64,000 nucleotides of DNA from positions 12,244,284-12,308,283 of the forward strand of contig OZ024808.1 of assembly GCA_964017045.1 (NCBI GenBank), read 5' to 3'. The DNA is from Omphiscola glabra (taxonomy: Eukaryota > Mollusca > Gastropoda > Lymnaeidae). Positions 35,899-47,062 of this stretch are shown here, piece after piece; within the stretch, counting starts at the first letter, position 1, and every line of letters starts with the position of its first letter. The notes under the pieces are model-generated. The model searched no databases. It was not told the DNA's origin and was given only the letters and a program-made list of their open reading frames with translations. The translations under genes and the position numbers were made by a program.

Positions 35899-36240
35899 AC
35901 CAGTCACACTCTGGAGTCTTACACGACATGAAACACTGCCATAATGACCAAACGTTTAGTAACAGTATCAGGTGTGGCCAGCAAAAAGCTACGCCAGTCA
36001 CACTCTGGAGTCTTACACGACATGAAACACTGCCATAATGACCATACGTTACTTAACAGTGTCAGATGTGGCCAGCAAAAAGCTACACCAGTCACACTCT
36101 GGAGTCTTACACGACATGAAACACTGCCATAATGACCATACGTTACTTAACAGTGTCAGGTGTGGCCAGCAAAAAGCTACACCAGTCACACTCTGGAGTC
36201 TTACAGGACATGAAACACTGCCATAATGACCATACGTTAC
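35899..36240. repeat. 94-bp tandem repeat
   Basis: CAGTCACACTCTGGAGTC starts at 35901, 35995, 36089 and 36183, exactly 94 bp apart; about 3.7 copies. The two 62-codon frames inside are repeat read-through, not genes. Confidence 0.95.
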
Positions 36241-37599
36241 TTAAATAGTTCGAAAGTGCGACGTAATTTATTTATTTTAAATTTGCCTTTTTTTTGGGGG
36301 GGGGGGGGGATGTCCTGATATTTGTGACAGATTGTGAGGGAGGGAGAAGGGTAACAATTTTTATAAAAATAGCGTGACGTACTTTACGGACGGACCCTAA
36401 GAATAATTAAAATTATTTAAAATTACACATGACGTCAATGAGAATATGAAGTATAGAATTTTTTTTTTTTAAATCCTTTATATTAATAACTTTGTTTTTG
36501 TTTGCGTCTGACTGTAAACATTTTCGAACGGATAATTGACATCAACTTCCTGTCAACGTATCGAGCTGAAACTTGACCCATAGACTCGTTGCCGATAACA
36601 ACAAATTCTATCAAATTTTTCAGCTCTGCCCCCCCCCCCCCCAACAAACCTCGAACACCAAAAATACGTTTTTTCCTGTTCTTCAAGGGGCAAGATAAAT
36701 GAAAATTCGATACTGCGCTAAACGAGATTCTTTTTTTTTTTTTTTATTAGATTTTCAACAAAGGAATATTTCAACATATACAGAAGAAATTATTTACAGG
36801 CAAAATTACCTAAGTGTTAACTTAAACAACAATTTAAATCATGTGCTGAAACAACATTTTTACATAAAAGGTACTGAAATTCTAATGAAATACTGTTTAC
36901 TATGTTAAAAATTGCTTCTATAATACATTTGTTAACATGATATATATATATATATATCAGTTGGAATATAAACAAAAAAACAATTAATGTACTTCTCAGT
37001 CATTATATTTTTTTAAATTTTGTTTTCAATTACGTTTTTGTATTTTAAATCTAAAAAGTGTTTCTAATGTAATGTTTGTGTAATTATGTTTGTGAAAAAA
37101 AGCCTTAAGTCTGTGGTGCTGAATAAGATTCTTTTTTTTTTAAAAATCGCAAGTTCGTTTGGTGCGTAATATGTTCTTTTGTTTTTCTGAAATAGTTGGT
37201 GAAATAAATCTGCGGTGTAAAAGCGGCTGGGTCATGGGAATATTAATATAGTTCAGTGGTGTAAACAAAGTGAGGTTGCGAGAAGTGGGGGGTGGGGGGT
37301 GGGGTGGGTTGGTGGTGGCACTAATTGGGATTCGTATAAAGTGCCTTACTTTTATGCATGTTTTGTCAAATGTTCAGCCCCACTCACCTTAGCTCGATGT
37401 TACATTATATAAAGGATTTGTACGAAAAAACTATGTTTTAGGGGATGTTTAATTTATTCTTTGAATCAAATATCAATAATATATCATGTTTGACGCTATA
37501 TTTTTATACAAGGCGACTGTCTTATATAACATATAATGCGACAACTTGACTGGGAGATGGCATGACGTCGGAATATTATTATGTATGCAGAGAAGTCAT
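36241..37599. other. AT-rich intergenic sequence
   Basis: G-run at 36296-36309, C-run at 36629-36642, poly-T tracts and (AT)n at 36940-36958. No feature recognised. Confidence 0.5.
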
Positions 37600-38080
37600 T
37601 GGTGGATAGGCAATGTCAGGTTTGTTAGTGACTCAAGGGTTCACACTGGAAATGTTGGGTAGGCAATGTCAGGTTTGTTAGTGACTCGAGGTTTCTCACT
37701 GGAAATGTTGGGTAGGCAATGTCAGGTTTGTTAGTGACTCAAGGGTTCTCACTGGAAATGTTGGGTAGACAGTATCAGGTTGTTAATGACTCAAGGGTTC
37801 TCCCTTGAAATGTTGGGTAGACAGTACCAGGTTGTTAGTGACTCAAGGGTTCTCACTGGAAATGTTGGGTAGGCAATGTCAGGTTTGTTAGTGACTCAAG
37901 GGTTCTCACCGGATATGTTGGGTAGACAGTATCAGGTTGTTAATGACTCAAGGGTTCTCCCTTGAAATGTTGGGTAGACAGTACCAGGTTGTTAGTGACT
38001 CAAGGGTTCTCACTGGAAATGTTGGGTAGACAGTATCAGATTGTCAGTGGCTCAAGGGTTCTCACTGGAAATGTTGGGTT
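37600..38080. repeat. 51-53-bp minisatellite
   Basis: About nine units with TTAGTGACTCAAGGGTTCTC and GGAAATGTTGGGTAG. Alternating AGGCAATGTCAGGTTTG and AGACAGTAYCAGGTTG types; a two-unit block (37760-37860) recurs at about 37920-38020. Confidence 0.93.
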
Positions 38081-38386
38081 TCACGTCTACACAATGTCTG
38101 TTCTTATAATGCATCCAACTAGAGCTATAACAATAGTTTAGACATGTCACTAATCCCGTACAAGATCTTATAATCCCAAACCCTGGTGATCAGGCCGCGA
38201 GGACTTAAAGACATGTCATTAACTTATTATTTTAAATCTCATGACACTGTCATTAGCTTTAAGCGTGTCCCGAAACAAACAGCCCCCAGTAGCACGGGTC
38301 ACAGGCATAGGTCATCGGCTCACAAACAATGAGCTGTGGGCGAGTAAACACTAATGACAAAGTGACCACGGGACAGTGTCAGGCTT
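38081..38386. other. Intergenic spacer
   Basis: Single-copy, nothing recognised. Confidence 0.4.
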
Positions 38387-38655
38387 GAATACAATGAAAT
38401 ACAATGCACACCATGAAATACAATGCACACCATGAAATACAATGCACACCATGAAATATAATGCACACAATGAAATACAATGCACACCATGAAATACAAT
38501 GCACACCATGAAATACAACGCACACCATGAAATACAATGCACACCATGAAATACAATGCACACAATGAAATACAATGCACACAATGAAATACAATGCACA
38601 CCATTAAATACAATGCACACCATGAAATCGGTGCACACCATGAAATACAGTGCAC
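38387..38655. repeat. 19-bp minisatellite
   Basis: About 14 copies of ACCATGAAATACAATGCAC. On the minus strand all three frames stay open (period 19 is coprime to 3 and the unit lacks stops), producing three overlapping Cys-rich frames of 71-111 codons that are artefacts. Confidence 0.97.
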
Positions 38656-38763
38656 TTAGTTCAACTTATTTTGAACAGGTAAACCAGATCGACTCGGGCC
38701 TCATAACAAGGCTGACGACTGAGATAGACTATACACCAGTAGTACATGGTCTACAGTCTACAG

Positions 38764-39118
38764 CAGCGGTTCTCAGCCTGTGGCAGACCTATTTACTCTT
38801 ACGATTTTGGCTTACAGTGTACGATTTTGATGTGTGTACATTATATTATATACTGTATGTTTATTTTTTTACTATTCAGATAATGTATCGAACGATATTG
38901 TGATGAAATTTTACGATTTTAAGAGTTTGAGGGTAAACAGGTCTGCTGCGGGTCGCGACCCCTTTGGGGGCGAACGACCATTACACAGGGGTCGCCAAGA
39001 ACATCGGAAAACACATATTTATTAAGTAGCAATGAAAATACTATAATGGTTGGGTGTCACCAAAACATGAGGAACTGTATTTTAAGGCTGGCGGCATTGG
39101 AAAGGTTGAGAACCGCTG
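38764..39118 (+). mobile_element. SPIN-like hAT element carrying a nested insertion
   Basis: Starts CAGCGGTTCTCAGCCTGTGG, and after the insertion continues GGGTCGCGACCCCTTTGG, CAGGGGTCGCC, ATGAGGAACTGTA and GGTTGAGAACCGCTG. This is the layout of SPIN (SPACE INVADERS) non-autonomous hAT elements. Target duplication GTCTACAG (38756-38763) versus TTCTACAG (39119-39126), 7 of 8 identical. Without the insertion the element is about 190 bp. No coding capacity. Confidence 0.9.
38784..38945. mobile_element. 162-bp element nested inside the SPIN copy
   Basis: Ends CAGACCTATTTAC and, from the right, CAGACCTGTTTAC (12 of 13 identical). Flanked by CTGTGG (38778-38783) and CTGCGG (38946-38951), a 6-bp duplication with one mismatch. 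Removing insert and one copy restores an uninterrupted SPIN 5' end. Repeats of TACGATTTT lie near both termini. The superfamily is uncertain (hAT with a short duplication, or another 6-bp type). Confidence 0.75.
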
Positions 39119-39126
39119 TTCTACAG

Positions 39127-39444
39127 TATACGCACGCAAGTACTTCTTATCGTCTTGACCCAACACTCCTAAACTCCACTAACGGTTTCGGTCGCTAATT
39201 GGTTTAACACAACAGACCAGCGATAGATCTCTCCTTGCCCAGCCTTGCCCTACATGTCCACATCGACATCTATCTCTATATCGCTGCACTTCACAAACCA
39301 GACGTGTTGTGGTACAAGTCATGTCAACGACAGTTGGAGTTTCAATTGTTGGTCTTCGCTCAAACATAGTGGGTTGGATTTTCGGACGCGTCCCAACATC
39401 ACGGCCATTGTATTCAAGGTACTACACAACAACACGTTTCTGCC
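39127..39444. other. Spacer between two SPIN-like copies
   Basis: Single-copy, nothing recognised. Short frames on both strands are not protein-like. Confidence 0.4.
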
Positions 39445-39452
39445 TTCTACAA

Positions 39453-39602
39453 CAGCGGTTCTCACCCCGCGGGACACGGCCCCTTAGGAGATCGAACGAT
39501 CCTTACACATTTATGAAGTAGCAACGAAAATAAATGTATGCTTGGGGTGTCACCACAACACGAGGAACTGTATTCAAGGGTCAGGGAGGTTGAGAGACAC
39601 TG
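39453..39602 (+). mobile_element. Second SPIN-like hAT element
   Basis: 150 bp. CAGCGGTTCTCACCCCGCGG at the left, GATCGAACGATCCTTACAC and ATGAAGTAGCAACGAAAATA inside, CACGAGGAACTGTATTCAAG and GGTTGAGAGACACTG at the right. Target duplication TTCTACAA (39445-39452) versus TTCCACAA (39603-39610), 7 of 8. Internally deleted relative to the 38764 copy. Confidence 0.87.
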
Positions 39603-39610
39603 TTCCACAA

Positions 39611-40032
39611 CTACGTTTTATTCATATGAATTCTATGTTTTATACGCAAGAATCGATCCGTTCATAAGTCTGATATCAATGGGATAGTGAACTTTGTTAC
39701 CCATAATGCACAGAAAAAGAAGGGAAGAAAAAAAACTTTAGTTGTGTACCAGGTAAAATTAAGTCTCAACAAGAAACTAGTTACTTCAGTGTACAACAAT
39801 AGGACACAAAGTTGTGGGGCAAAATATAGAAATGCCCACACACAAAAATAATACAATTTCCGTCGTCAATAATCGATCTTAATCTTAGCCGCAACAAGAC
39901 TTTCATTACAGCGGTATCCAGCAGTGACAGCCCATCAATGAGTGCTGTGGAAACATCAGATCTATATCCTTATCCACAGAGCCGTCATCGCATACCGACT
40001 CCCGTTTGAATGGCGCAGGGCACCCATCAGAG
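39611..40032. other. Intergenic spacer
   Basis: Nothing recognised. Confidence 0.4.
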
Positions 40033-40413
40033 GATTACACCGCGCTGCTATGTCTGCAGGGGTGTGACGGGAAGATGGTCACCGCGCTGCTGTGTCTGCA
40101 GGGGAGTGACGGGAAGATGGTCACCGCGCTGCTGCGTCTGCAGGGGAGTGACGGGAAGATGGTCACCGCGCTGCTGTGTCTGCAGGAGTGACGGGAAGAT
40201 GGTCCACCGCGCTGCTGTGTCTGCAGGGGAGTGACGGGAAGATGGTCACCGCGCTGCGGTGTCTGCAGGGGAGTGACGGGAAGATGGTCACCGCGCTGCT
40301 GTGTCTGCAGGGGAGTGACGGGAAGATGGTCACCGCGCTGCTGCGTCTGCAGGGGAGTGACGGGAAGATGGTCACCGCGCTGCTGTGTCTGCAGGGGTGT
40401 GACGGGAAGATGG
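40033..40413. repeat. 42-bp GC-rich minisatellite
   Basis: About nine copies of GGGAGTGACGGGAAGATGGT plus CACCGCGCTGCTGTGTCTGC. The monomer is 14 codons, so frames with repeated LLCLQGSDGKMVTA-type peptides appear in several registers. One unit lacks bases near 40186-40205, breaking the frame, which argues against coding. Confidence 0.95.
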
Positions 40414-40813
40414 TTTCATTATATGTTACCGAGTGTCGACTCCTCTGTTCTACTTAATTGGTAATCCATCAAGATCTGTCACACGTTGTATTACGTCGTA
40501 GTATATTGAATGAACTCAAGTCCTTTATCACAAGAAATTTAACTTTAATTTATAATTACATGCACAGGCTTTAGTTTCCGTAAACACATGCAAATAGCGC
40601 AGTTCGCTATCAGACAGAAATAAAGCATATCCTACTTCCACAAAGTTCCTTTCGAGACTGCCAGACGACTTGACTGCACAAGACAATACGTCACGGGGAG
40701 AATACAAATACGTCACCAAGTCAAGCGCGGGAAGAGCGTTCACCAACTAATAAATATCGCAAACACACACCGCGCGTAATCAAAAACAACATTCAGTAGC
40801 AACAATTCTTAAT
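40414..40813. other. Intergenic spacer
   Basis: Nothing recognised. Confidence 0.4.
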
Positions 40814-41605
40814 GAACTCCCATAATGGACACTAAGCCGTGCCGTGGTTCTAGTGCTACGTTTGATGATGACCTGAACTCCCATAATGGACACTGAGCCG
40901 TGCCGTGGTTCTAGTGCTACGTTTGGTGATGACCTGAACTACCATAATGGACACTGAGCCGTGCCGTGGTTCTAGTGCTACGTTTGATGATGACCTGAAC
41001 TCCCATAATGGACACTGAGCCGTGCCGTGGTTCTAGTGCTACGTTTGGTGATGACCTGAACTACCATAATGGACACTAAGCCGTGCCGTGGTTCTAGTGC
41101 TACGTTTGATGATGACCTGAACTCCCATAATGGACACTGAGCCGTGCCGTGGTTCTAGTGCTACGTTTGGTGATGACCTGAACTACCATAATGGACACTA
41201 AGCCGTGCCGTGGTTCTAGTGCTACGTTTGGTGATGACCTGAACTCCCATAATGGACACTGAGCCGTGCCGTGGTTCTAGTGCTACGTTTGATGATGACC
41301 TGAACTCCCATAATGGACACTGAACCGTGCCGTGGTTCTAGTGCTACGTTTGGTGATGACCTGAACTCCCATAATGGACACTGAGCCGTGCCGTGGTTCT
41401 AGTGCTACATTTGATGATGACCTGAACTCCCATAATGGACACTGAGCCGTGCCGTGGTTCTAGTGCTACTTTGATGATGACCTGAACTCCCATAATGGAC
41501 ACTGAGCCGTGCCGTGGTTCTAGTGCTACGTTTGATGATGACCTGAACTCCCATAATGGACACTGAGCCGTGCCGTGGTTCTAGTGCTACTTTGATGATG
41601 ACCTG
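40814..41605. repeat. 61-bp minisatellite, 13 copies
   Basis: Units start GAACTCCCATAATGGACACT and end GCTACGTTTGATGATGACCT. Variants CTCCCAT/CTACCAT and TTTGATG/TTTGGTG alternate in the left two thirds, suggesting a two-unit block. Two units have a 1-bp deletion (GCTACTTTG). Confidence 0.97.
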
Positions 41606-42860
41606 TAAAATCCAAACCAAGGTTGTCGTCAAAATCGACTGCTCTATAAACGTATCGTTTTGTATGTTGAAAGAGAAGGTTTGTATACGGTACTTATTTA
41701 TTTCCCTCGCGTTCAAAGGTCCAGCCAACTAACAAGCTAAAACTCTCCGAGTTGGTGCAAGTGTAGATACTTGTTTCTTCACGTGGGCGTTTAAAGTTAA
41801 GAAAATCTAAAACTATTGGGTGGGGGAGGGGGGAAAGAGACATAGAGAGTGACAGAGAGAGAGAGAGCGAGAGAGAGGGAGAGAGGGATGGAGACAGAGA
41901 GAGAGAGAGACAAAGAGAGAGAAGAGAGAGAGATTTTCCAAATGTTCACAATTGGGCATAAAACCAACTATCAACCTGACTGCTATCGAGCACATTTTCA
42001 TTAAGTTTAAGGTTTTATATATTATTTAGTTAGTTTATTCGCCAAATTTCTGCTGCATAGCAATGTGTACTATCTTCTTGGCATGTACAACTCTACTGCC
42101 AGACTAGGCTGTGTACCAGCACTCATAGAAATGTTGGCACAAGTGTTGATGCCTGAAGCCAACAACACAAATACAGGCAGGTGTCAAGTGTGACAAACAG
42201 TTTTAAGATGCAACAAGCGCATTTACTTTCTTGCGCCAATCTTGTGGTAGTCGTCTGCCGTGGAAAGCGATTCATGCGTGACGTCGTAAAATGCAGACAG
42301 AGTCGTAAACCAAAGTAGGTGGTCGCGCATTTCATTTTTAACTGCCCCCCATTTCTTGTAAACAAACATAATAATAATCATGCTTTTTAAGGACGTGCGG
42401 TTAAACGCGTCAAATTAACTCATAAACCTGGCTTTCCGACAATGCGAAATTTTAACGTTTCTTATTCTTAACCCGTCTTTGACTTGTATATAGCGTCGAA
42501 AAAAAACACTTTAAAAAATAGATATGATGACGCCACTCAGCCGTCTCCCATCGCCACAACTCGGAAATCCATTTGTATTTTGTGTCATTTCCCGGAAGAA
42601 TATTATTTGTTTTTCTTCATAAAAAAAAAAGGCAGCTTTAGCTTTCGTTCGTGAACCAGAAGAGGAAGTGACGTGTGGTTGTTGGGACTTAACAGGCGGA
42701 AGTATAAATACGAGCCAAGACTTTTTGTAGACTCAACGTAAACACTGGCTTAAACAACTTGCCGGAGCCTCGTCCCATTGAGCTCTATTGATTAGGTGAA
42801 GTTAGTAGGCGACGTAAGTAGAAGCATGGAATGCACTATAAAACATAGGATGATATAAGG
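41606..42860. other. Intergenic sequence with (GA)n tract
   Basis: (GA)n-rich tract at 41831-41935. The rest is single-copy with no recognised gene; the 80-codon minus-strand frame at 42365-42123 is unconvincing. Confidence 0.5.
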
Positions 42861-43058
42861 CAGTGGTTCCCAAACTTTCGACATCTGCGTACCCGTGTCT
42901 ATAATCTATGATTACCCCTTGTTAAAAAAAATTATTACATATGCTTGAATAACCTTTTTTTTTTTTTTTTTTAAAACATTTTTTCTTTGCAGCGCGTACC
43001 CCCACTAAACTCTACCAATACCCCCAGGGGTACGCGTACCACACTTTGGGAAACAGTG
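42861..43058 (+). mobile_element. 198-bp hAT MITE
   Basis: Ends CAGTGGTTCCCAAACTTTCG and CACTTTGGGAAACAGTG (inverted). Flanks ATATAAGG (42853-42860) and ACATGAGG (43059-43066) share 6 of 8, consistent with a decayed 8-bp duplication. Internal GCGTACCCC/GGGGTACGCGTACC blocks mirror each other. A T18 tract at 42957-42974. Confidence 0.8.
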
Positions 43059-43066
43059 ACATGAGG

Positions 43067-43964
43067 GGAAGCCCACTTACGGCACAACACAATTTAAGTA
43101 ATGTTCCGTCGGTTTTTTTAAAGTCAAATTGTTATCATATTATAGACACTTTATTTCTGTATTCGCCACCCGATGAAGATGTCGGCACGAATGATACATT
43201 TGAGGTCGATTACAATGATAGGAACGTTAACGAAAATCGTTTGAGGTAGATGGACGAATAAACGTTTCGGTTAAACAGCAGACAAAAACATCAGCTCCAA
43301 CTTCAATACAACAACGCGATTCACATCAAACAGGCAGTTGGTGTCCTATTACCAGAACCAGATGAACAGTAAATAGGGCAGCACCATATTGTGGTACACA
43401 GTCAGCATGTCAAAGCTGCTGCTATACATAGATACAATACATTTCCTCTTGTCTGGTGAGAATGAGAGAGAGGGGATGGTATTGGGGGGGGGGGGATTAA
43501 GTTGGAAAATATTGGATGACTCATGGCGATGGGGTCACTCAAATGTCGCCCCTGGTCAGTGGTCGGGTCTTGTTAAGTGACGGGTGGCTTGTCCGGATGT
43601 ACTTTATCGGACGGCTCCCCCCCCCCCCACCCCAGGGGATATAATTCTAGGTTTCAGTTTGAGAAAATGGCAACCCTGGCCTCTCTGTCTCTCTCTCGGT
43701 AAGCCACAGTTGATAGGGTGTACTTATACTTTACGGAATAATGACTTTGGCATCTATCTGTCATCAAGGAACAGATCTGTCTTCCATTGAACATTCGTCA
43801 ACTCTAGGCATACGATACCGCCATGAATAGCTGGGGACTTGGCCGTCTCATCACTGTGGGAACTTGTGTTTTTATGCTTAGAACTCCTTTGTATCCCCAA
43901 ACTTCACTTTCTCTGGTTTCTTTTAAAGGATATCCGAGGAATATTTGCGGGCATTTAAGGGTGG
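43067..43964. other. Intergenic sequence, nothing recognised
   Basis: Includes a G-run at 43484-43495 and a C-run at 43616-43628. Short frames only. Confidence 0.4.
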
Positions 43965-44806
43965 CCACATATAGACTTTGGAATTTGAAGGGTGGACACA
44001 TACAGACGTGGGCATTTGAAGGGTGGACACATACAGACTTGGGCATTTGAAGGGTGGGCACATACATACTTGGGCATTCGAAGGGTGGACCATTACATAC
44101 TTTTGAATTTGAAGGGTGGACACATACAGACTTGGGGATTTGAAGGGTGGACACATACATACTTGGGCATTCGAAGGGTGGCCACATACAGACTTTGGAA
44201 TTTGAAGGGTGGACACATACAGACTTGGGCATTTGAAGGTAGGACACATACAAATTTTGGCATTTGAATGGTGGACACGTACAGACTTGGACATTTGAAT
44301 GGTGGACACGTACAGATTTGGCATTTGAAGGGTGAACACATACAGACCTCGACGTTTGAAGGGTGGACACATACAGACTTTGGAATTTAAAGTTTGGACA
44401 CATACAGACTTTGGAAATTGAGGGGTGGACACATACAGACTTGGGCATTTGAAGGGTGGGCACATACATACCTGGGCATTTGAAGGGTGGGCATATACAG
44501 ACTTCGGAATTTGAAGGGTGGACATATACAGACTTTGGAATTTAAAGGCATGGAGACACATAAATACTTTGGGCATTTGAAGGGTGGATATATACAGACT
44601 TGGGCATTTGAAGGGTGGACACATACAGACTTCGGAATTTGAAGGGTGGACATATACAGACTTCAGAATTTAAAGGATGGAAACACATACAGACTTTGGA
44701 ATTTGAGGGGTGGACATATACAGACTTGGGCATTTGAAGGGTGGGCACATACAGACTTGGGCATTTGAAGGGTGGAAACATACAGACTTGGGCATTTGAA
44801 AGGTGG
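43965..44806. repeat. 31-bp minisatellite, about 27 copies
   Basis: Monomer GAAGGGTGGACACATACAGA plus CTTGGGCATTT; variants have TTTGGAATTT. All three minus-strand frames stay open for up to 233 codons with a 31-residue super-repeat (SLYVSTLQMPKS-type peptides), because the unit lacks stops and 31 is coprime to 3. Scattered 1-2-bp length changes shift frames, so I do not call a gene. Confidence 0.95.
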
Positions 44807-44943
44807 AAAGCCGTTTGTATTAGGAATCACATAAATTTCAACGACCCATTATGACCCCAACTATTCTTTTTTCGACTCCATAAATATGAAGTCCTGCTAT
44901 AGTATCCTTTTATGGATTTCCAAAACCCTTGCATTCAGTAAAT

Positions 44944-45104
44944 TGGTGAAAGCAATCAAACCCATCACAACCCTAGCTTGGTGAAACCAATCAAACCCAT
45001 CACAACTTTATCATGGTGAAACCAATTAAACCCATCACAACTTTAGCATGGTGAATCCAATCAAACCCATCACAACTTTAGCATGGTGAAACCAATAAAA
45101 CCCC
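44944..45104. repeat. 35-bp tandem repeat
   Basis: About 4.6 copies of GGTGAAACCAATCAAACCCA plus TCACAACTTTAGCAT. Confidence 0.9.
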
Positions 45105-46026
45105 GACAATGAAGGGAGACACTTGTAAAGCACTGGTCATTTCCTGGACGTGGTGTGGACTTAATCGCGTCTGATCAGGCGGACTTCCGGCCAATGCCAG
45201 GAGTTGACCATACAATTTGGGTGTTAAGACGAGCTCTATGGGCTCTAGCCAAGTTCAAGATAAAGGAATGTTTGACTATCTGCAGGGACATTCCATGCAC
45301 TGCCCGGTCAAATGGTCATTAATGGAGGTGTTATGTGTCAAAAACTTGAACAAGTACGTGTGTAATACTTGATCAAGTAAATTACATACGTTTTGGTTCT
45401 TTAAGAATGCATATATGTGAGTTGACCTCAAAGACTTGTCGCTGGCGTCAAAATTCATTTTTAAATATTTTTTAAAGAACGAAGCTGATATTCCATCTTG
45501 ATAACTCGACGCAACGGAACTAGGAAATGTTATACTTTATTTTTGGACGCAGAAGACCCCCAGAATACAGACGAAATTCCTCAACTGTTACCAGGCCGAC
45601 GAGAGGCCACAAGCAAGGGGGGGGGGGGGGTGTAACGTTCCAGGTCGCGGAGGGGCTGCCAATATTTACCAATGGTCTGAGTCTTAACTTAGTTTTCGAT
45701 GTTGATAATTGTGGTTACGCCAAACAATGCAATGTCTGTTATTAACTCAATGGGTGGGGGGGGGGGGAACGGTGGCTTCTCCCAGCTGAGACAAAAATAC
45801 CCTTTTTTTTGTACTTGGCTCAAACTCAGAGAGATCGGTTTTGTAATGATGTCGAGGAGTTTACTGAGTGTACAGCTAAATACAGACAACCGCATAAACA
45901 GATATGGTGCCCCACCACACCCAGACATTTATGCTGGATCCGCCTGTGAATTAAGATACGCAGCAGTGTTCTAGTTTTACAATAAAAGTTTAAAACTATT
46001 TAGGTGGGTCTGTTATGGACTTGAAT
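45105..46026. other. Intergenic sequence, nothing recognised
   Basis: G-runs at 45618-45630 and 45756-45768 interrupt otherwise single-copy sequence. Confidence 0.4.
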
Positions 46027-46090
46027 GGGGGGTTGCCACAAAAAGAGGTCGCCACAAAAAGGGGTCGCCACAAAAAGGGGTCGCCACAAA
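46027..46090. repeat. 16-bp tandem repeat
   Basis: Four copies of GGTCGCCACAAAAAGG. Confidence 0.85.
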
Positions 46091-46789
46091 GTCACCTAAC
46101 GACAAAACGCTTACAACAACTTTGCATCGTTTTTCTCGTTCAATTCTCATTTTTTGGAATGGGGGTGCTTGCACGGAGAACTCCCGACAGAATCAGCCCC
46201 TGCTCACCCCCCCCCCCCCCGTTCGTTTATACGAGCACACCATTCATTAGTAGCCATAGCACAGCATAGCTGTTGTGTGAATACAACAAAGGGGGCGGTG
46301 CTAGCCTGGCTATTCATTATTCATAGCATGCACAGAAGTTTGCAGTGGCGGGCGACACGACGATACCTAGGGGAAGGGGGGGTCCCAGCCCCCGGGGGAA
46401 GGGGTGGGGGTTCCAGATAAACCACAAGATCATTCCTAGACTTCCAGACCAATTATATCCCAAAGATAATTACGCTTCTGCAGTACTTTCCTATTGCTTT
46501 TTGTTTTTTACGTTTCTTCATTCGTCCTGTCTGCCGAAGAAGGCTCTTAAACGTTCTTCTTGTATGGCCCTGTCTTTATATGTCACGTTTCCAAATACCT
46601 TGTTCCCCTATTTCCTTCCCAAAGACATTATACGGAACAGGTGTTGTAAACTGAAGCATATGTCTCAAAGTCATCACTAGTGGACCACATTCCGGCACAC
46701 GAACTTCTCCCATGCAGCTGGCATACAGTTTTGTGTTACGTAACGTATGCTGATATTCAAGTGGTAAGTATGACACATGTACATCCACT
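46091..46789. other. Intergenic sequence, nothing recognised
   Basis: C-run at 46207-46220 and a G/C-rich patch at 46370-46410. Confidence 0.4.
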
Positions 46790-47062
46790 TATCCACCCGT
46801 GGATCTACGGCCATTTATTTATACCCCTGCGGACCTATGGCCATCCATTAATACCCCTGCGGACCTTGGGCTATATCGGACCGAGGGCCATTTATTTACA
46901 CCCCTGCGGACCTTGGGCCATATCGGACCGAGGGCCATTTATTTACACCCCTGCGGACATAGGGTCATTCATTTACACCCTTGCGGACATAGGGTCATCC
47001 ATTTACACCCCTGTGGACCTAGGGCAATCCATTTACACCCCTGCGGGCCTTGGGCCATGGCC
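46790..47062. repeat. Irregular ~30-bp repeat
   Basis: Units built from CCATTTATTTACACCCCTGC and GGACCTWGGGCCAT, some with an extra ATCGGACCGAGGG block. The plus-strand frames through it (up to 136 codons) reflect the repeat. Confidence 0.8.

Noticed and set aside
43923..44624. 233-codon minus-strand frame with SLYVSTLQMPKS-like repeats
   Set aside because: Entirely inside a 31-bp minisatellite; three frames are open at once and unit-length changes move the peptide between frames.
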